This document shows, piece by piece, positions 15,833-24,934 of a stretch of 64,000 bases of DNA. The stretch lies in NCBI GenBank assembly GCA_028284495.1, contig JANQRP010000032.1, positions 62,001 through 126,000 of the forward strand, read 5' to 3'. Within the stretch, counting starts at the first letter, position 1; each line of letters starts with the position of its first letter. Under the pieces are notes generated by a model. That model searched no databases, was not told where the DNA came from, and worked only from the letters and a program-made list of their open reading frames with translations. The DNA comes from Longimicrobiales bacterium (GTDB lineage: Bacteria; Gemmatimonadota; Gemmatimonadetes; Longimicrobiales; Gaopeijiaceae). Position numbers and translations under genes: made by a program.

Positions 15833-16240
15833 ATGACCCCGCAGCAACAGATCGTTCGCCGTCTCATCGACGAGGCGCTGAACCGGCAGGACTACTCCGC
15901 CCTCCCCGAGCTGCTTCACGACGAGTACGTGTATCGGACGCCGGGCGAAGAGCTCGTGGGCGTCGAGGCGCTCCGCGGTCGCTTCGAGATGTACCACACC
16001 GCCTTTTCCGACCTCGCGGTGCGCGTCGACGACATGTTCGGTGAAGGGGACCGCGTCGCGACGGCCTTCACGCTGACCGGGACCCATGCCGGGGAGATGA
16101 TGGGGATGTCCGGGACGGGCCGGCGCGTCTCGGTGAACGGCATCGTCCACAGCTGCGTCCGCGACGGGCGCATCGTCGAGGAGTGGGAGCTCATGGACGA
16201 GGCGGCGCTGTTTCGTCAGTTGGAGGGTGCGCCCGATTGA
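15833..16240 (+). CDS. SnoaL-like polyketide cyclase/NTF2 family protein
   Basis: A 135-residue cone-shaped NTF2-like protein. The hallmarks are the N-terminal helices (QQIVRRLIDEALNRQDYSALPELLHDEYVYRTPG), then FEMYHTAFSDLAVRVDDMFGEGDRVATAFTLTGTHAGE and RDGRIVEEWELMDEAALFRQL. This is typical of ester cyclase/SnoaL-like proteins. The substrate is unknown and many members bind small hydrophobic molecules. The ATG at 15833 has AGGA eight bases upstream; the ATG at 15824 is the alternative. It is divergent from the AraC gene, with 126 bases between them holding both promoters. Confidence 0.85.
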   Translation: MTPQQQIVRRLIDEALNRQDYSALPELLHDEYVYRTPGEELVGVEALRGRFEMYHTAFSDLAVRVDDMFGEGDRVATAFTLTGTHAGEMMGMSGTGRRVSVNGIVHSCVRDGRIVEEWELMDEAALFRQLEGAPD

Positions 16241-16436
16241 CCCCCTGAACGCGGATGCCGGCCCGCAGCTCTACGTGTCGGAATCTTCTCGAGCCGCTAC
16301 GAGGCCGCGACCGTTGCCTCGATGCGGTTCCTTCACGTCTCCGACCGCCGCGCGTTCGCGATCCACTCCGCGTCGGGCCTCCCGATCGACTGGCAGCTGG
16401 GCGCCGCGCCGTCTCCCGAGGAGCGGTCGCCGGCGG

Positions 16437-17360
16437 CTACCGGCCCTGAGGCGAATCCCGATTCAGCTCCGTGATCCCGAGCGTTCCCGACACCGGCGAT
16501 CCTTCCGAGTAGCTGGCGACCCAGATGCCGTACCGGCCTGCCTGCGGTGCCTTGAACGACACCATCGGGTCGAGCCCGTCCGCGTCGTCGTTGCATGACC
16601 ATGTGCCGTCCGGTCGGTTGACCACGAGCGCCGTGTCGCCCTCGCCCTCGAAGTAGATGTGGAGGATGGAGCCGGTGCTTTCCCAGTCGAGGACGAGGTC
16701 GGGTGTGGAGGCCGCGTATCCGACACAGCCGGCCGGGAGCCGCTGGGCCGATACGTCCACCGATCCTCCCGAGATGACCGATACGGTGTAGGGATCCGGC
16801 GTGAAGCCCGGCGCGAGCTCCGCTTCGCCGAAGATGCCGACGGTCGAGCCGACACGGAGCCGGTCGGCGTCCGGACTGGCCGGCCCCGTCGCGAGTTCGG
16901 TGATCGAAAGGGTGCCGCGGATCGTTGCGCCGCTGGAGTAGCTCGACACCCAGATGTCGTAGTGCCCCGCCGCAGCGCCATCGAGGGTGACCATCGGGTC
17001 GAGACCGGAGGCGTCGTCGTTGCAATGCCAGCTCCGGTCCGGCGCATTGATCAGAAGCGCCGTGTCCCCGTCCCCCTCGAAGGAAAAGGTCAGTCGGGGG
17101 AACGCGTCGCCGACGTGGAGCACGTAGTCGGGCTTCGACGTCGCGTACCCGACGCAGCCGGCTCCCAGATCGAGATCGCCGACGGCCACCGACCCGCCGG
17201 AAATCACGGACACCTCGAGCGGGTCGGGCAGGAAGCCCGGGGATATGGTCCGGGTCCCGAAGTTGGAGTCGTCAACGCCGATGGTGAGCTGCGCGGCGAT
17301 TCCGATCGGCGCGGCGGAGAGGAGGGCGGTGGCCAGGAACGGGACGGTAGAAGGGCGCAT
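16437..17360 (-). CDS. Secreted protein with two tandem PPC-like repeats
   Basis: A 307-residue exported protein (signal peptide to about residue 23, ending GIAAQ). The mature part is an internal duplication: both halves contain SVISGGSV, AGCVGYA, a DTAL(L/V) segment, a CNDDA(S/D)GLDPMV block, an IWV(S/A)SYS strand and a G-T-L-x-ITEL end. This resembles bacterial pre-peptidase C-terminal (PPC) beta-sandwich domains. Each half has two Cys, probably disulfide-bonded outside the cytoplasm. No catalytic domain is attached, so it may be a surface or secreted accessory protein. The 196-base gap before it (16241-16436) holds a short open stretch but no supported gene. Confidence 0.75.
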   Translation of the reverse strand: MRPSTVPFLATALLSAAPIGIAAQLTIGVDDSNFGTRTISPGFLPDPLEVSVISGGSVAVGDLDLGAGCVGYATSKPDYVLHVGDAFPRLTFSFEGDGDTALLINAPDRSWHCNDDASGLDPMVTLDGAAAGHYDIWVSSYSSGATIRGTLSITELATGPASPDADRLRVGSTVGIFGEAELAPGFTPDPYTVSVISGGSVDVSAQRLPAGCVGYAASTPDLVLDWESTGSILHIYFEGEGDTALVVNRPDGTWSCNDDADGLDPMVSFKAPQAGRYGIWVASYSEGSPVSGTLGITELNRDSPQGR

Positions 17361-17519
17361 GGCGGGGCAGGCCGGAGAGGGTCGGGGACGATGGCCCAAG
17401 GTAGGCGTACGCGAGGCCGAGCGCGACGGCGTCGAGCAGAACGGCGAGTGCCGCACACGAGGCCCGATCCCGCATGCCGAATCGGACGATCAGACCATCA
17501 AGGATGCCCTGCTCACGAG

Positions 17520-17554
17520 AAAACGCCCCGCCGACCATCGCGGTCGTCGGGGCG
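17520..17554 (-). terminator. Intrinsic terminator of the tRNA operon
   Basis: Bases 17524-17536 and 17542-17554 form a 13-bp stem with one mismatch and a five-base loop. On the minus strand it is followed by UUUU. It lies 23 bases after the tRNA-Val gene. Confidence 0.8.
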
Positions 17555-17576
17555 CTCGAGCCTCGGTGAAGAGGCA

Positions 17577-17649
17577 TGGTCGCTACTGGACTCGAACCAG
17601 TGACATCTACGATGTGAACGTAGCGCTCTACCAACTGAGCTAAGCGACC
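17577..17649 (-). tRNA. tRNA-Val (anticodon CAC)
   Basis: The reverse strand folds as a standard cloverleaf. The acceptor GGTCGCT pairs with AGCGACC; the D arm is GCTCAGTTGGTAGAGC; the anticodon stem CTACG/CGTAG holds loop TTCACAT, so the anticodon is CAC, reading GUG; the T arm is CTGGTTCGAGTCCAG. The discriminator is A and no CCA is encoded. It is the second gene of a two-tRNA operon. Confidence 0.97.
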
Positions 17650-17704
17650 GTGTACCATACGAAAGCCGCGCCGCCTGAGAGCGAGCGCGGCTTCCGTTGC
17701 TGCA

Positions 17705-17777
17705 TACCCCCACGGGGACTCGAACCCCGGTCTTCGCCGTGAGAGGGCGATATCCTAGGCCACTAGACGATGGGGGC
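17705..17777 (-). tRNA. tRNA-Glu (anticodon CTC)
   Basis: The reverse strand folds as a cloverleaf with acceptor GCCCCCA pairing TGGGGGT, a D arm with GTCTAGTGGCCTAGGA, anticodon loop CTCTCAC (anticodon CTC, reading GAG) and T arm CCGGGGTTCGAGTCCCCG. CCA is not encoded. It is 55 bases upstream of tRNA-Val and is transcribed first. Confidence 0.97.
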
Positions 17778-17810
17778 ACTGCATCCGCCAGTGATTCGCG
17801 GCGGATCGAA

Positions 17811-17838
17811 AAGCTACCCTTTCGTGGTGCCTCGTCAA
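17811..17838 (-). promoter_or_regulatory. Sigma-70-type promoter of the tRNA operon
   Basis: On the minus strand TTGACG (17838-17833) is followed after 16 bases by TAGCTT (17816-17811). Transcription would start about 25 bases before tRNA-Glu. The same -10 hexamer TAGCTT occurs in the proposed suf promoter at 37052. Confidence 0.5.
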
Positions 17839-17941
17839 CCCCTTTTCAGGCCCCCGGCGGGGGAGCGAAGGACCCGGATCCTCCCACCGGGTGCGGGGTT
17901 CTCGAGGATGGTGTACTCCGTTCCACCCTACCCCGGTACCG

Positions 17942-18232
17942 ATGGCCCGCAAGCTGAACGACGAATCGATCGCGGACTGGCTCGAGCGGCACCCAGAGTG
18001 GTCTCGAGAGGGCGACATGATCCGGAAGACGGTCACGTTCCCGACGTTTCGGGACTCGATCGTCTTCGTGAATCGGCTCGCCACGCTCGCGGACGACGCG
18101 GAGCACCATCCCGACATCGACATCCGCTACGACAAGGTCACCGTGGGGCTCACGACGCACGACGCTGGCGGGCTCACCGAGAAGGATACGAAGCTGGCCG
18201 CGAAGATCGACCACGCGTCGCGGATCCGCTGA
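17942..18232 (+). CDS. phhB: 4a-hydroxytetrahydrobiopterin dehydratase
   Basis: A 96-residue protein of typical length for the pterin-4a-carbinolamine dehydratase family. The signature histidines are in DDAEHHPDIDIRYDKVTVGLTTHDAGGLTEKD. The WLERHPEW N-terminal segment and the AAKIDHASR end are also family-like. It dehydrates 4a-hydroxytetrahydropterin, usually recycling the cofactor of aromatic amino acid hydroxylases, in the cytoplasm. No phenylalanine hydroxylase gene is near. Members also occur in organisms without such hydroxylases, with a role in molybdopterin metabolism suggested. It lies just upstream of the tRNA promoter, divergently arranged. Confidence 0.93.
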   Translation: MARKLNDESIADWLERHPEWSREGDMIRKTVTFPTFRDSIVFVNRLATLADDAEHHPDIDIRYDKVTVGLTTHDAGGLTEKDTKLAAKIDHASRIR

Positions 18233-18289
18233 CCGCCACGCCGACCCGCTGACGCCCGACCTGCCCCGGCGAACTCGTCGCAGGCGGGG

Positions 18290-18961
18290 TCAGGCTCCGT
18301 CCAGGACGGGCGCCAGATCGCCGACCCGATCGACCAGGAGCGTCGGGTTCGCGGACTCCATCGCGCTTCGTCCGAGCGCGCCCCAGGTGACGCCCACGGT
18401 CGTCACGCCCGCGGCCCTGCCGGCCTCCATGTCGTGCGCGGAATCTCCGACGAACACGACCCGCTCGCTGGCCGGCACGCCGAGTCGATCCAGCGCGATG
18501 TGCACGGGTTCGGGGTCGGGCTTGGGGCGCTCCACATGGTCGGCCGTGACCACCACGTCGAATGCGTCGGAGATCCCGCACACCGCCATCGTCCTCGCCG
18601 TCATCGGCGCGCCCTTGCTGGTCACGATCGCTCGCCGTGACGCCCGCGCCACCTCACGGCCGACGATTTCGGGGATGCCGTCGAACGCACGGACCATGTC
18701 GTCGTGCATACGCGCCTGTACGCGCTTGTACGTGTGGCGGAGGTCCAGCGCCTCGTCGTCGCTCGAGGCGAGCTCACGCAGCATCAGGGGGAGCGGGCGA
18801 CCGACGGTGGTCCGCCAGGCCTCGGGATCGCCTTCGTGCCCGAAGTGCTGGAGCATCATCTCACGGTAGCAGGCGAGGATCAGCGGAATGGTGTCGGCGA
18901 TGGTGCCGTCGAGATCGAAGAGGACGGCGTCCCAGGGGGACACGGAGGGGGGTCGCGTCAC
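18290..18961 (-). CDS. HAD family phosphatase (phosphoglycolate phosphatase-like)
   Basis: A 223-residue haloacid dehalogenase-superfamily hydrolase. Motif I is LFDLDGTIADT with nucleophile and acid Asp; motif II is AIVTSKG; the motif III Lys is in HVERPKPDPEPVH; motif IV is VFVGDSAHDMEAGRAAGV. The helical cap between motifs I and II is of the Gph/PpaX type. It removes phosphate from small metabolites such as 2-phosphoglycolate; the true substrate is uncertain. The start is the GTG at 18961, whose last bases overlap the TGA of the upstream lipase-like gene (GTGA), so it is translationally coupled as the last gene of a four-gene minus-strand run. Confidence 0.9.
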   Translation of the reverse strand: MTRPPSVSPWDAVLFDLDGTIADTIPLILACYREMMLQHFGHEGDPEAWRTTVGRPLPLMLRELASSDDEALDLRHTYKRVQARMHDDMVRAFDGIPEIVGREVARASRRAIVTSKGAPMTARTMAVCGISDAFDVVVTADHVERPKPDPEPVHIALDRLGVPASERVVFVGDSAHDMEAGRAAGVTTVGVTWGALGRSAMESANPTLLVDRVGDLAPVLDGA

Positions 18962-19698
18962 TCGGAGCGTCCGTTGAGCAGGAAATCCACGATGACCTCG
19001 ATGGCCACGTCGTCGGTCGGGAGCGTCCAGTGCACCGTGCAGCAGAGCACGGTGTCGGGTACGCCGGGCAGCGTGGCGTTCTCGGGCGGCAGGATGTGGG
19101 TCTCGAGTTCGGTCCGGACCGTGAATCCTTCCACCCCCTCGGGCAGGACGGAGTCGAGCTGCGCGAGGAACTCGCTGCCGGGCTTCATCTCCACGCCGCC
19201 CTGTCCCCACGCCACGAGCGACACGAGCGTCCCCCGGTGCGGCCCGCCGAGGCTCACGAACCTCCGCACGCGTTCGGCGCCGCCATGCTGCAGGTACCAG
19301 CGCGTGGCAAGGCCGCCCATCGAGTGGGCGACGATATCGATCTCGGTGGCGTCCGGGTTCATGCGGAACAGCGAGTCGGCGGCGACGCGGATCTCCTCCG
19401 CGTGATCGACGTTCGAGCCGACGGGGTCGTCGAATCCCACGATGAGGACGGCGGCGCTGTCCCACCCCGTGGCCCGAAGCCGGTGTGCGAGCGGCGCCAT
19501 CCGGCCGCCGACGTCGGCCCACCCCGGCACCAGCAGCACGGGCCGGGGCGGGTCCTCGGCGGGGCGCACGGTGTCCGCGGGCATCGCGACCTCCGGCGGA
19601 CCGAACAGCGTGCCGCCACGCACGAGCGCCACCGCCGAGATCGCCACGAACGCGACGACCGCGGCGTACGCGATGCCCATCACCAGGCGCCGAATCAC
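18958..19698 (-). CDS. Alpha/beta hydrolase, lipase-like
   Basis: A 246-residue protein with one N-terminal membrane span (GIAYAAVVAFVAISAVAL) and a periplasmic alpha/beta-hydrolase domain. The oxyanion strand is VLLVPGWADVGGRM, the nucleophile elbow is AHSMGGLATRWYL (G-H/x-S-x-G type, Ser in HSMGG), and FVSLGGPHRGT follows as in bacterial triacylglycerol lipases and PGAP1-like esterases. A C-terminal His is in CTVHWTLPTDD. The start is the GTG at 19698, overlapping the stop of the aminotransferase gene. It is probably an ester hydrolase at the cell envelope. Confidence 0.85.
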   Translation of the reverse strand: MIRRLVMGIAYAAVVAFVAISAVALVRGGTLFGPPEVAMPADTVRPAEDPPRPVLLVPGWADVGGRMAPLAHRLRATGWDSAAVLIVGFDDPVGSNVDHAEEIRVAADSLFRMNPDATEIDIVAHSMGGLATRWYLQHGGAERVRRFVSLGGPHRGTLVSLVAWGQGGVEMKPGSEFLAQLDSVLPEGVEGFTVRTELETHILPPENATLPGVPDTVLCCTVHWTLPTDDVAIEVIVDFLLNGRSE

Positions 19699-21209
19699 GG
19701 CGCCACCTCGGCGAGCACGCCGGCGATGGCCCCGGCTGCGAAGGCGATCTGCTCGTCGGTCAGCGTCACGGGTGGCGAGAGTTCGAGCGTGGCCCCGTCC
19801 GGTCCGGCGGGGAGCGCGAGCACGCCGCGACACACCAGCCGTTCGGCCAGGTCCACCGCGCCCCCCACCCGAGGCCGACCGCCGTCGTTCAGCACGTCGA
19901 ACCCGAGCAGCAGGCCGAGGCCCCGGAGAGGTCCTGCGTGCGCGTGCTCGGCGAGTACCGGCTGCAGGGCGGCCCGGAGCCGCGCGCCGGTGGTCTCGGC
20001 GCGGCCGGGCAGGTCGCGGGCAACCTCCGTGCGAAGCATCGCGGCACCCGCGGTGCACGCCAGGGGGTGGCCGAGGAACGTGCTCGTGTGAATCGCCTCG
20101 CCCGTCGAGGCAGGCCAGGCCGCCATGATGCGCTCGGAGCCCACGCAGGCGCTCAGAGGGAGCCCGCCGCCGAGGACCTTTCCGAGGGCGAGGACGTCCG
20201 GAGCCAGCCCCACGCGGGCCGATCCGAGCATGGCACCGCACCGCCCCAGGCCCGTGAAGATCTCGTCGGCGATCAGGAGTGCCGAGCTGCCGGCGACCAG
20301 CTCGGACAGCGCGCGACCGACGTCCGGGCATCGATCCCCGCCGAGCACGCGCACGCCGCCGCGGGCCTGCACCGGCTCGACGACGATGGCCCCGACCGGG
20401 ATGCGCGGCGTCGCGTCGCCCGCGCCGCTCCCGCTGCCGGCGGCGTCTTCGCTCCCGGCCGGGCGTTCGCCCCCGCCCACCGGGACGCCGTCCGCGAGCC
20501 ACGCCTCCACCATCGCGAGCGCGCGGGAGCCGGCGGGGTCGGCCTCGGTGCCGGGGTAGGGTGCCCACGCCACGCCACCCCAGGTGCGGTCCGCGAACGG
20601 CGCGCGGAAGTCGGACCGGTGGGTGGGCGCGAGGGCACCCAGCGTGAGCCCGTGGTAGCCACCCTCGAAGGCGATGATGCCGGCCCGACCGGTCGGATGC
20701 TCACGGTCCGCAGTCGCGAGCTGCGCGGTCTTGAGCGCGATCTCGACGGCCTCGCTGCCCGAGTTGGCGAGGGTGGCGCGGAGGCCGCGGGTGTCGGCGT
20801 CGACGCCGCCGAACATGGGAGCGAGCTCCGGACCGAGCACCTCCGCGAGCGCTTCGAGCAACTCCACCTTGGCGTCCGGCGGGTGGACGTCGCCCATGCC
20901 GTGAATCAGCCGGTCCGCCTGCGCCCGGATCGCCTGCACGACGCCCTCCGGCCGGTGGCCCGCAAGGCACACCCCGAAGGCCGCGGTCAGATCGAGGTAC
21001 ACGTTGTCGTCGGCGTCGCGCACGTTCGCGCCCTTGGCCTCGGTCCAGGCGACGGGCCACGCCGCCTCACCGCCCGGATCCTGCCAGGTGACGTTCCGAG
21101 TCTCGACCGAGGCCAGCCGACGCATCAGGTCCCGCGACGAGGGCCCGGGCGGGGTCGTCCGGATCTCCGGGAGGCGCGCTCCGAAGGGCGGGTGGGCGGC
21201 GGCGGACAC
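19695..21209 (-). CDS. Class III (aspartate family) PLP-dependent aminotransferase
   Basis: A 504-residue fold-type I enzyme. The motifs are LTAAFGVCLAGHRPEGV near the N-terminus, ANSGSEAVEIALKTAQ for cofactor phosphate binding, EGGYHGLTLGAL, IVVEPVQARGG, the cofactor Asp in LIADEIFTGLGRCG, and LGKVLGGGLPLSACVG with the PLP Lys. An unusual low-complexity Gly/Ser/Ala insert (SEDAAGSGSGAGDATP) sits near residue 265. Related enzymes include 4-aminobutyrate and acetylornithine aminotransferases; the substrate is not determined here. The start is GTG 21209, nine bases after the fabI stop, so it is very likely in one operon with fabI. Confidence 0.9.
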   Translation of the reverse strand: MSAAAHPPFGARLPEIRTTPPGPSSRDLMRRLASVETRNVTWQDPGGEAAWPVAWTEAKGANVRDADDNVYLDLTAAFGVCLAGHRPEGVVQAIRAQADRLIHGMGDVHPPDAKVELLEALAEVLGPELAPMFGGVDADTRGLRATLANSGSEAVEIALKTAQLATADREHPTGRAGIIAFEGGYHGLTLGALAPTHRSDFRAPFADRTWGGVAWAPYPGTEADPAGSRALAMVEAWLADGVPVGGGERPAGSEDAAGSGSGAGDATPRIPVGAIVVEPVQARGGVRVLGGDRCPDVGRALSELVAGSSALLIADEIFTGLGRCGAMLGSARVGLAPDVLALGKVLGGGLPLSACVGSERIMAAWPASTGEAIHTSTFLGHPLACTAGAAMLRTEVARDLPGRAETTGARLRAALQPVLAEHAHAGPLRGLGLLLGFDVLNDGGRPRVGGAVDLAERLVCRGVLALPAGPDGATLELSPPVTLTDEQIAFAAGAIAGVLAEVAP

Positions 21210-21218
21210 GGCGCCGGG

Positions 21219-22130
21219 TCAGTCCTCCGTGAGGAGATCCGTGTCGGCGATCATCCCCATGGCGTGATAGCCCATGTCCACGTGAAGCGTCTCGCCCGAG
21301 ATCGCGGCCGCGAGCGGGCTGCAGAGGAACGCGGCGGCGGCCCCGACGTGGTCCGCCTCGAGCTCGCGCTGGATCGGGGCGTTCTGCGCGTAGTAGTCCA
21401 CCATCCGCTCGATCGTCCCGATCGCCTTCGCGGCGCGGCTCGCGAGTGGCCCCGCACTGATCGAGTTGACGCGGATTCCGAAGCGGCGCCCGGCCTCGAA
21501 CGCCAGGGTGCGGGTGTCGCCCTCGAGCGCCGACTTGGCCGAGCTCATGCCGCCGCCGTACCCGGGAATCGCGCGCTCGGCGGCCAGGTAGCTGAGGGAC
21601 ACCACGGCGCCGTCCGCCGACATGATCGGGCCGAACCGCTGGATCATGCTCACGAGCGAATAGGCGCTCGCACCCATCGCGGCGAGGTAGCCGGCGCGGC
21701 TGGTGTCGAGCAGGTCGTTCTGGACCTCGGGGCCGTTCGCGAGCGAGTGGACGAGGATGTCGAGCCTGCCGCTACCCTCGCCCGAGAGATCGTGCGCCAG
21801 CGCGGCCGCCACCTCCGAGATCGTGTAGCCGTGGAGGCCCGCGTAGCGCTTGTTCTCGGACACGTCGGCCGGGACGTCCTCCGGCGCGTCGTACTCGGCG
21901 TCGAGCGGGTAGATCTTCGTCGGTGCCCACTCACTCCCACCGGGGAGGCTCTGATCGAGCTTCCCGCGCTCCAGGCTCTTCGTGAAGATCCCCAGCGCCG
22001 GGGGCCAGGTGCCGACCCGGACGGACGCGCCCGCCGCGGCGAGATGACGCGCGATGGCCCAGCCGAAACCGCGGTCGTCGGCGACGCCCGCCACGAAGGC
22101 GTTCTTTCCGGAGAGGTCGAGAGAAAGCAT
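21219..22130 (-). CDS. fabI: Enoyl-[acyl-carrier-protein] reductase (NADH), plant-type FabI
   Basis: A 303-residue enzyme that reduces trans-2-enoyl-ACP in the last step of fatty acid elongation. The nucleotide site reads [19 protein letters not shown]. The catalytic region is [19 protein letters not shown] with active Tyr and Lys, followed by [17 protein letters not shown]. It is longer than E. coli FabI (262). The extra segment after strand 2 ([13 protein letters not shown], then [14 protein letters not shown]) matches the insert of chloroplast and chlamydial enoyl reductases. The ATG at 22130 begins the homology. It heads the minus-strand operon with the aminotransferase, lipase-like and HAD genes. 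Confidence 0.95.
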   Translation of the reverse strand: MLSLDLSGKNAFVAGVADDRGFGWAIARHLAAAGASVRVGTWPPALGIFTKSLERGKLDQSLPGGSEWAPTKIYPLDAEYDAPEDVPADVSENKRYAGLHGYTISEVAAALAHDLSGEGSGRLDILVHSLANGPEVQNDLLDTSRAGYLAAMGASAYSLVSMIQRFGPIMSADGAVVSLSYLAAERAIPGYGGGMSSAKSALEGDTRTLAFEAGRRFGIRVNSISAGPLASRAAKAIGTIERMVDYYAQNAPIQRELEADHVGAAAAFLCSPLAAAISGETLHVDMGYHAMGMIADTDLLTED

Positions 22131-22255
22131 GATGTCGGGGTGGAATCGGGGGGTGCGACCGTGTCCTGAAGGTAGAATCGAGGCCTGCACCCGTCGACGT
22201 CGAATCCCGAGTCGAAGCGGTACTCGACTCTCACGGGGGTACCCCCGGAGGACGC

Positions 22256-23842
22256 ATGAATGCTCGCACCGCAGGCCGCATGGGTCTCGTGCCGATCGCG
22301 GCGGCCGTCGCGCTTGCCGTCACCACCGCGGCGCTGACCGCGCAGAACTTCCCCGACGACGATCCGATCCTTCGTGCCATCTGGGCCGAGGGGATGGAGA
22401 ACTCGCAGGTGTATCCGCTGTTACAGACGCTGCTCGACTCGCTCGGTCCGCGCCTGACCGGCACCCCCGGCAAGCAGGCCGCCCACGAATGGGCGGTGGC
22501 CATGTACGAGAGCTGGGGGATCGAGGCGCGAAACGAGCAGTACGGCACGTGGCGGGGGTGGCGCCGCGGCATCAGCCACGTCGACCTGATCGAGCCGCGC
22601 GTCCGGTCGCTCGAGGGCATGCTCCTCGGATGGTCGGTGGGCACGCCGAATGGTGAACCGGTCGAGGGAGAGGTGGTCGCGATGCCGTCGTTCGCCTCCG
22701 AGGCGGAGGTCGAGGCCTGGCTCCCGAGCGTGGACGGAAAGTTCGTCGCGATGGCGTATCCGCAGCCGACCTGCCGGCCGAACGATCAGTGGGCGGAGTA
22801 TGCGCGCCCCTCCGACTTCGAGGCGATGGACGCCGAGCGCCGCCGTGAGACGGGCGAATTCAACGGGGGCCGTTCGTTCCTGGGCATCGGCAACCGTGTC
22901 CAGCAGGAGCGACTCGCCGAGGCCGGTGCGCTCGGCCTCTTCGACAGCCGCTGGTCGAACGCACCCGGCACCAACAAGGTCTTCAGCGCCAACAACGAAA
23001 TGGTGCCGGTCTTCGATATGTCGTGTGAGGACTACGGGCTGCTCTATCGGCTCGCCGAGAACGGTCAGGGCCCGGTGGTCCGGGCCGAGGCGGACGCGGA
23101 GTTCATCGGCGACATGCCGACGTTCAACACGATCGCGATGATCCCGGGCACCGAACTCCCGAACGAGTACGTGATCCTCTCCGCGCACTTCGACTCGTGG
23201 GACGGCGGGAGCGGAGCCACCGACAACGGGACCGGCACGGTCACGATGATGGAGGCGCTCCGGATCCTGAAGGAAGTCCTGCCGAATCCCCGGCGCACGA
23301 TCATGGTCGGGCACTGGGGCGGTGAGGAGCAGGGACTCAACGGGTCGCGCGCCTTCGCGGCGGACAACCCGGAGATCGTGGACGGGCTCCAGCTTCTGCT
23401 GAACCAGGACAACGGGACCGGCCGCGTGCAGAACATCTCGATGCAGGGCCTGATCGATGCCGGCGGGCAGTTCGCGACCTGGCTCGCGCGCGTTCCGTCC
23501 GAGCTGTCGGGTGGAATCAACCTGAACGTCCCGGGCTCGCCGGGTAGTGGCGGGAGCGACTACGCGTCGTTCATCTGCGCCGGTGCGCCGGCGTTCTCGC
23601 TGAGTTCGCTGAGCTGGGGCTACGGCACGTACACGTGGCACACCAACCGCGACACCTTCGACAAGGTCGTGATTCCGGAGGTGCAGGGGAACGCGACGCT
23701 GACCGCGATGCTCGCCTACATGGCGTCCCAGTCCCCCGAGAAGCTGTCGCGCGAGCGGCGCACGGTCTTCCCGCCTTCGCGCGGGGGGAACCCCTTCGAG
23801 TGGCCCACCTGCCGCGACGGTCGTCGCGCCTACGGGAACTGA
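22256..23842 (+). CDS. Secreted M28 family zinc metallopeptidase
   Basis: A 528-residue exported aminopeptidase-like protein. The start ATG 22256 has GGAGG five bases upstream. The signal peptide ends around LTAQNF. The co-catalytic zinc ligands are visible: His and Asp in [19 protein letters not shown], Glu pair in [13 protein letters not shown], Asp in [10 protein letters not shown], and the last His in [16 protein letters not shown]-like domain may fill residues 110-260. M28 enzymes release N-terminal residues from peptides, here probably in the periplasm for nutrient use. It is divergent from fabI. Confidence 0.92.
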   Translation: MNARTAGRMGLVPIAAAVALAVTTAALTAQNFPDDDPILRAIWAEGMENSQVYPLLQTLLDSLGPRLTGTPGKQAAHEWAVAMYESWGIEARNEQYGTWRGWRRGISHVDLIEPRVRSLEGMLLGWSVGTPNGEPVEGEVVAMPSFASEAEVEAWLPSVDGKFVAMAYPQPTCRPNDQWAEYARPSDFEAMDAERRRETGEFNGGRSFLGIGNRVQQERLAEAGALGLFDSRWSNAPGTNKVFSANNEMVPVFDMSCEDYGLLYRLAENGQGPVVRAEADAEFIGDMPTFNTIAMIPGTELPNEYVILSAHFDSWDGGSGATDNGTGTVTMMEALRILKEVLPNPRRTIMVGHWGGEEQGLNGSRAFAADNPEIVDGLQLLLNQDNGTGRVQNISMQGLIDAGGQFATWLARVPSELSGGINLNVPGSPGSGGSDYASFICAGAPAFSLSSLSWGYGTYTWHTNRDTFDKVVIPEVQGNATLTAMLAYMASQSPEKLSRERRTVFPPSRGGNPFEWPTCRDGRRAYGN

Positions 23843-23958
23843 CCAACCGGTGATCGCGTCGCGCGTCCCGGCCGGGGCGCGCGGCGCGGTCACGGCGGTC
23901 CGTAGAGCCGTTCCACCCCGCCGCCGACACTACGCTGCAGCCGGCGGCCGAAGCGGCG

Positions 23959-24927
23959 TCAGAAGAAGACGAGCCAGCCCGTGAGCGCGAAGTAGGCGGC
24001 CACGAGGATCGCGCCCTCCACTCGATGTACGCGTAGCCCGGATCGCGTCACCGGCCACAGCAGGATCGAGAGGATCAGCACGGCCGGGAGTTCCCGCGTG
24101 ACGACCTCGGCGTGGACGCCGATCGGCGTCACCATCGAGGTGATGCCGAGGATCGCGGCGATGTTGAAGATGTTCGAGCCGATGATGTTGCCCACCGCGA
24201 TGTCGGCCTCGCCGCGGATCGCCGCGACCAGCGCGGTGGCGAGTTCGGGCAGCGACGTGCCGATGGCCACGATGGTGAGCCCGACGATCACGTCGGGAAT
24301 TCCGAACTCGACGGCCAGGAACTCGGCCGAACTCACGATGCCCGTACCTCCGAGTACGAGGCCGGCGCTGCCGAGCGCCACGAGGACGACATCCGTCCAG
24401 GCGAGCCGGTCCGCGACCCGCTCCTTGGATTCCGCGAAACCCTCGAACGTCAGCTCGACCGCGGAGTCCTCGCCGCCTGCCTCGCTGTTCACGAAGGCCA
24501 GGTAGAAGACGAGGATCGTGAAGAGGGCCAGTCCCTCGAGGAACTCGAGCTGGCCGTCTGCGGCGAGGGGGAAGAGCAGCACCGTCAACGCGAGCATCAC
24601 GGGGATCTCGCGGCCCACCACGCGCGCCGCGACGTCCATCGGACGAACGATCGCCGTGATTCCGAGAATCAGGCCGATGTTCGCCAGGTTCGACCCCATC
24701 ACGTTGCCCATCGCGAGGTCGGGGTTGTCGTTCAGCGCCGCGATGAGCGCGACGACCAGCTCCGGAGCCGACGTCCCGAACGAGACGACGGTGAGACCCA
24801 CCACGATGGGCGAGATGCCGAGCGAGGTGGCGAGGCGTGACGAGCCTCGGACGAGCCACTCCGCCCCGATGTAGAGGACCCCGACGCCCGCCACCAGCAG
24901 AGCGATGTTGACCAGGAGCGGACTCAC
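23959..24927 (-). CDS. Calcium/sodium antiporter (YrbG-like, CaCA family)
   Basis: A 322-residue integral membrane exchanger with about ten spans and two inverted repeats. Each repeat carries the ion-binding signature: SFGTSAPELVVALIAAL with GNVMGSNLANIGLILG, and IGTSLPELATALVAAI with GNIIGSNIFNIAAILG. It exchanges cytoplasmic Ca2+ for Na+ or H+. An acidic cytoplasmic loop (SEAGGEDSAVEL) separates the halves. The start is GTG 24927, seven bases after the polX stop, so it is the last gene of the ligA-polX-antiporter run. It converges on the M28 peptidase gene, and the 116-base gap contains a GC-rich hairpin without a U-tract. Confidence 0.95.
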   Translation of the reverse strand: MSPLLVNIALLVAGVGVLYIGAEWLVRGSSRLATSLGISPIVVGLTVVSFGTSAPELVVALIAALNDNPDLAMGNVMGSNLANIGLILGITAIVRPMDVAARVVGREIPVMLALTVLLFPLAADGQLEFLEGLALFTILVFYLAFVNSEAGGEDSAVELTFEGFAESKERVADRLAWTDVVLVALGSAGLVLGGTGIVSSAEFLAVEFGIPDVIVGLTIVAIGTSLPELATALVAAIRGEADIAVGNIIGSNIFNIAAILGITSMVTPIGVHAEVVTRELPAVLILSILLWPVTRSGLRVHRVEGAILVAAYFALTGWLVFF

Positions 24928-24934
24928 GACCGCG

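Noticed and set aside
16280..16470. Short protein-like stretch on the plus strand (GIFSSRYEAATVASMRF)
   Set aside because: It has no convincing start or ribosome site and overlaps the 3' end of the better supported minus-strand gene.
23861..23882. Nine-base GC stem between the M28 and antiporter genes as a terminator
   Set aside because: There is no U-run on either strand, and such GC hairpins are frequent at this base composition.
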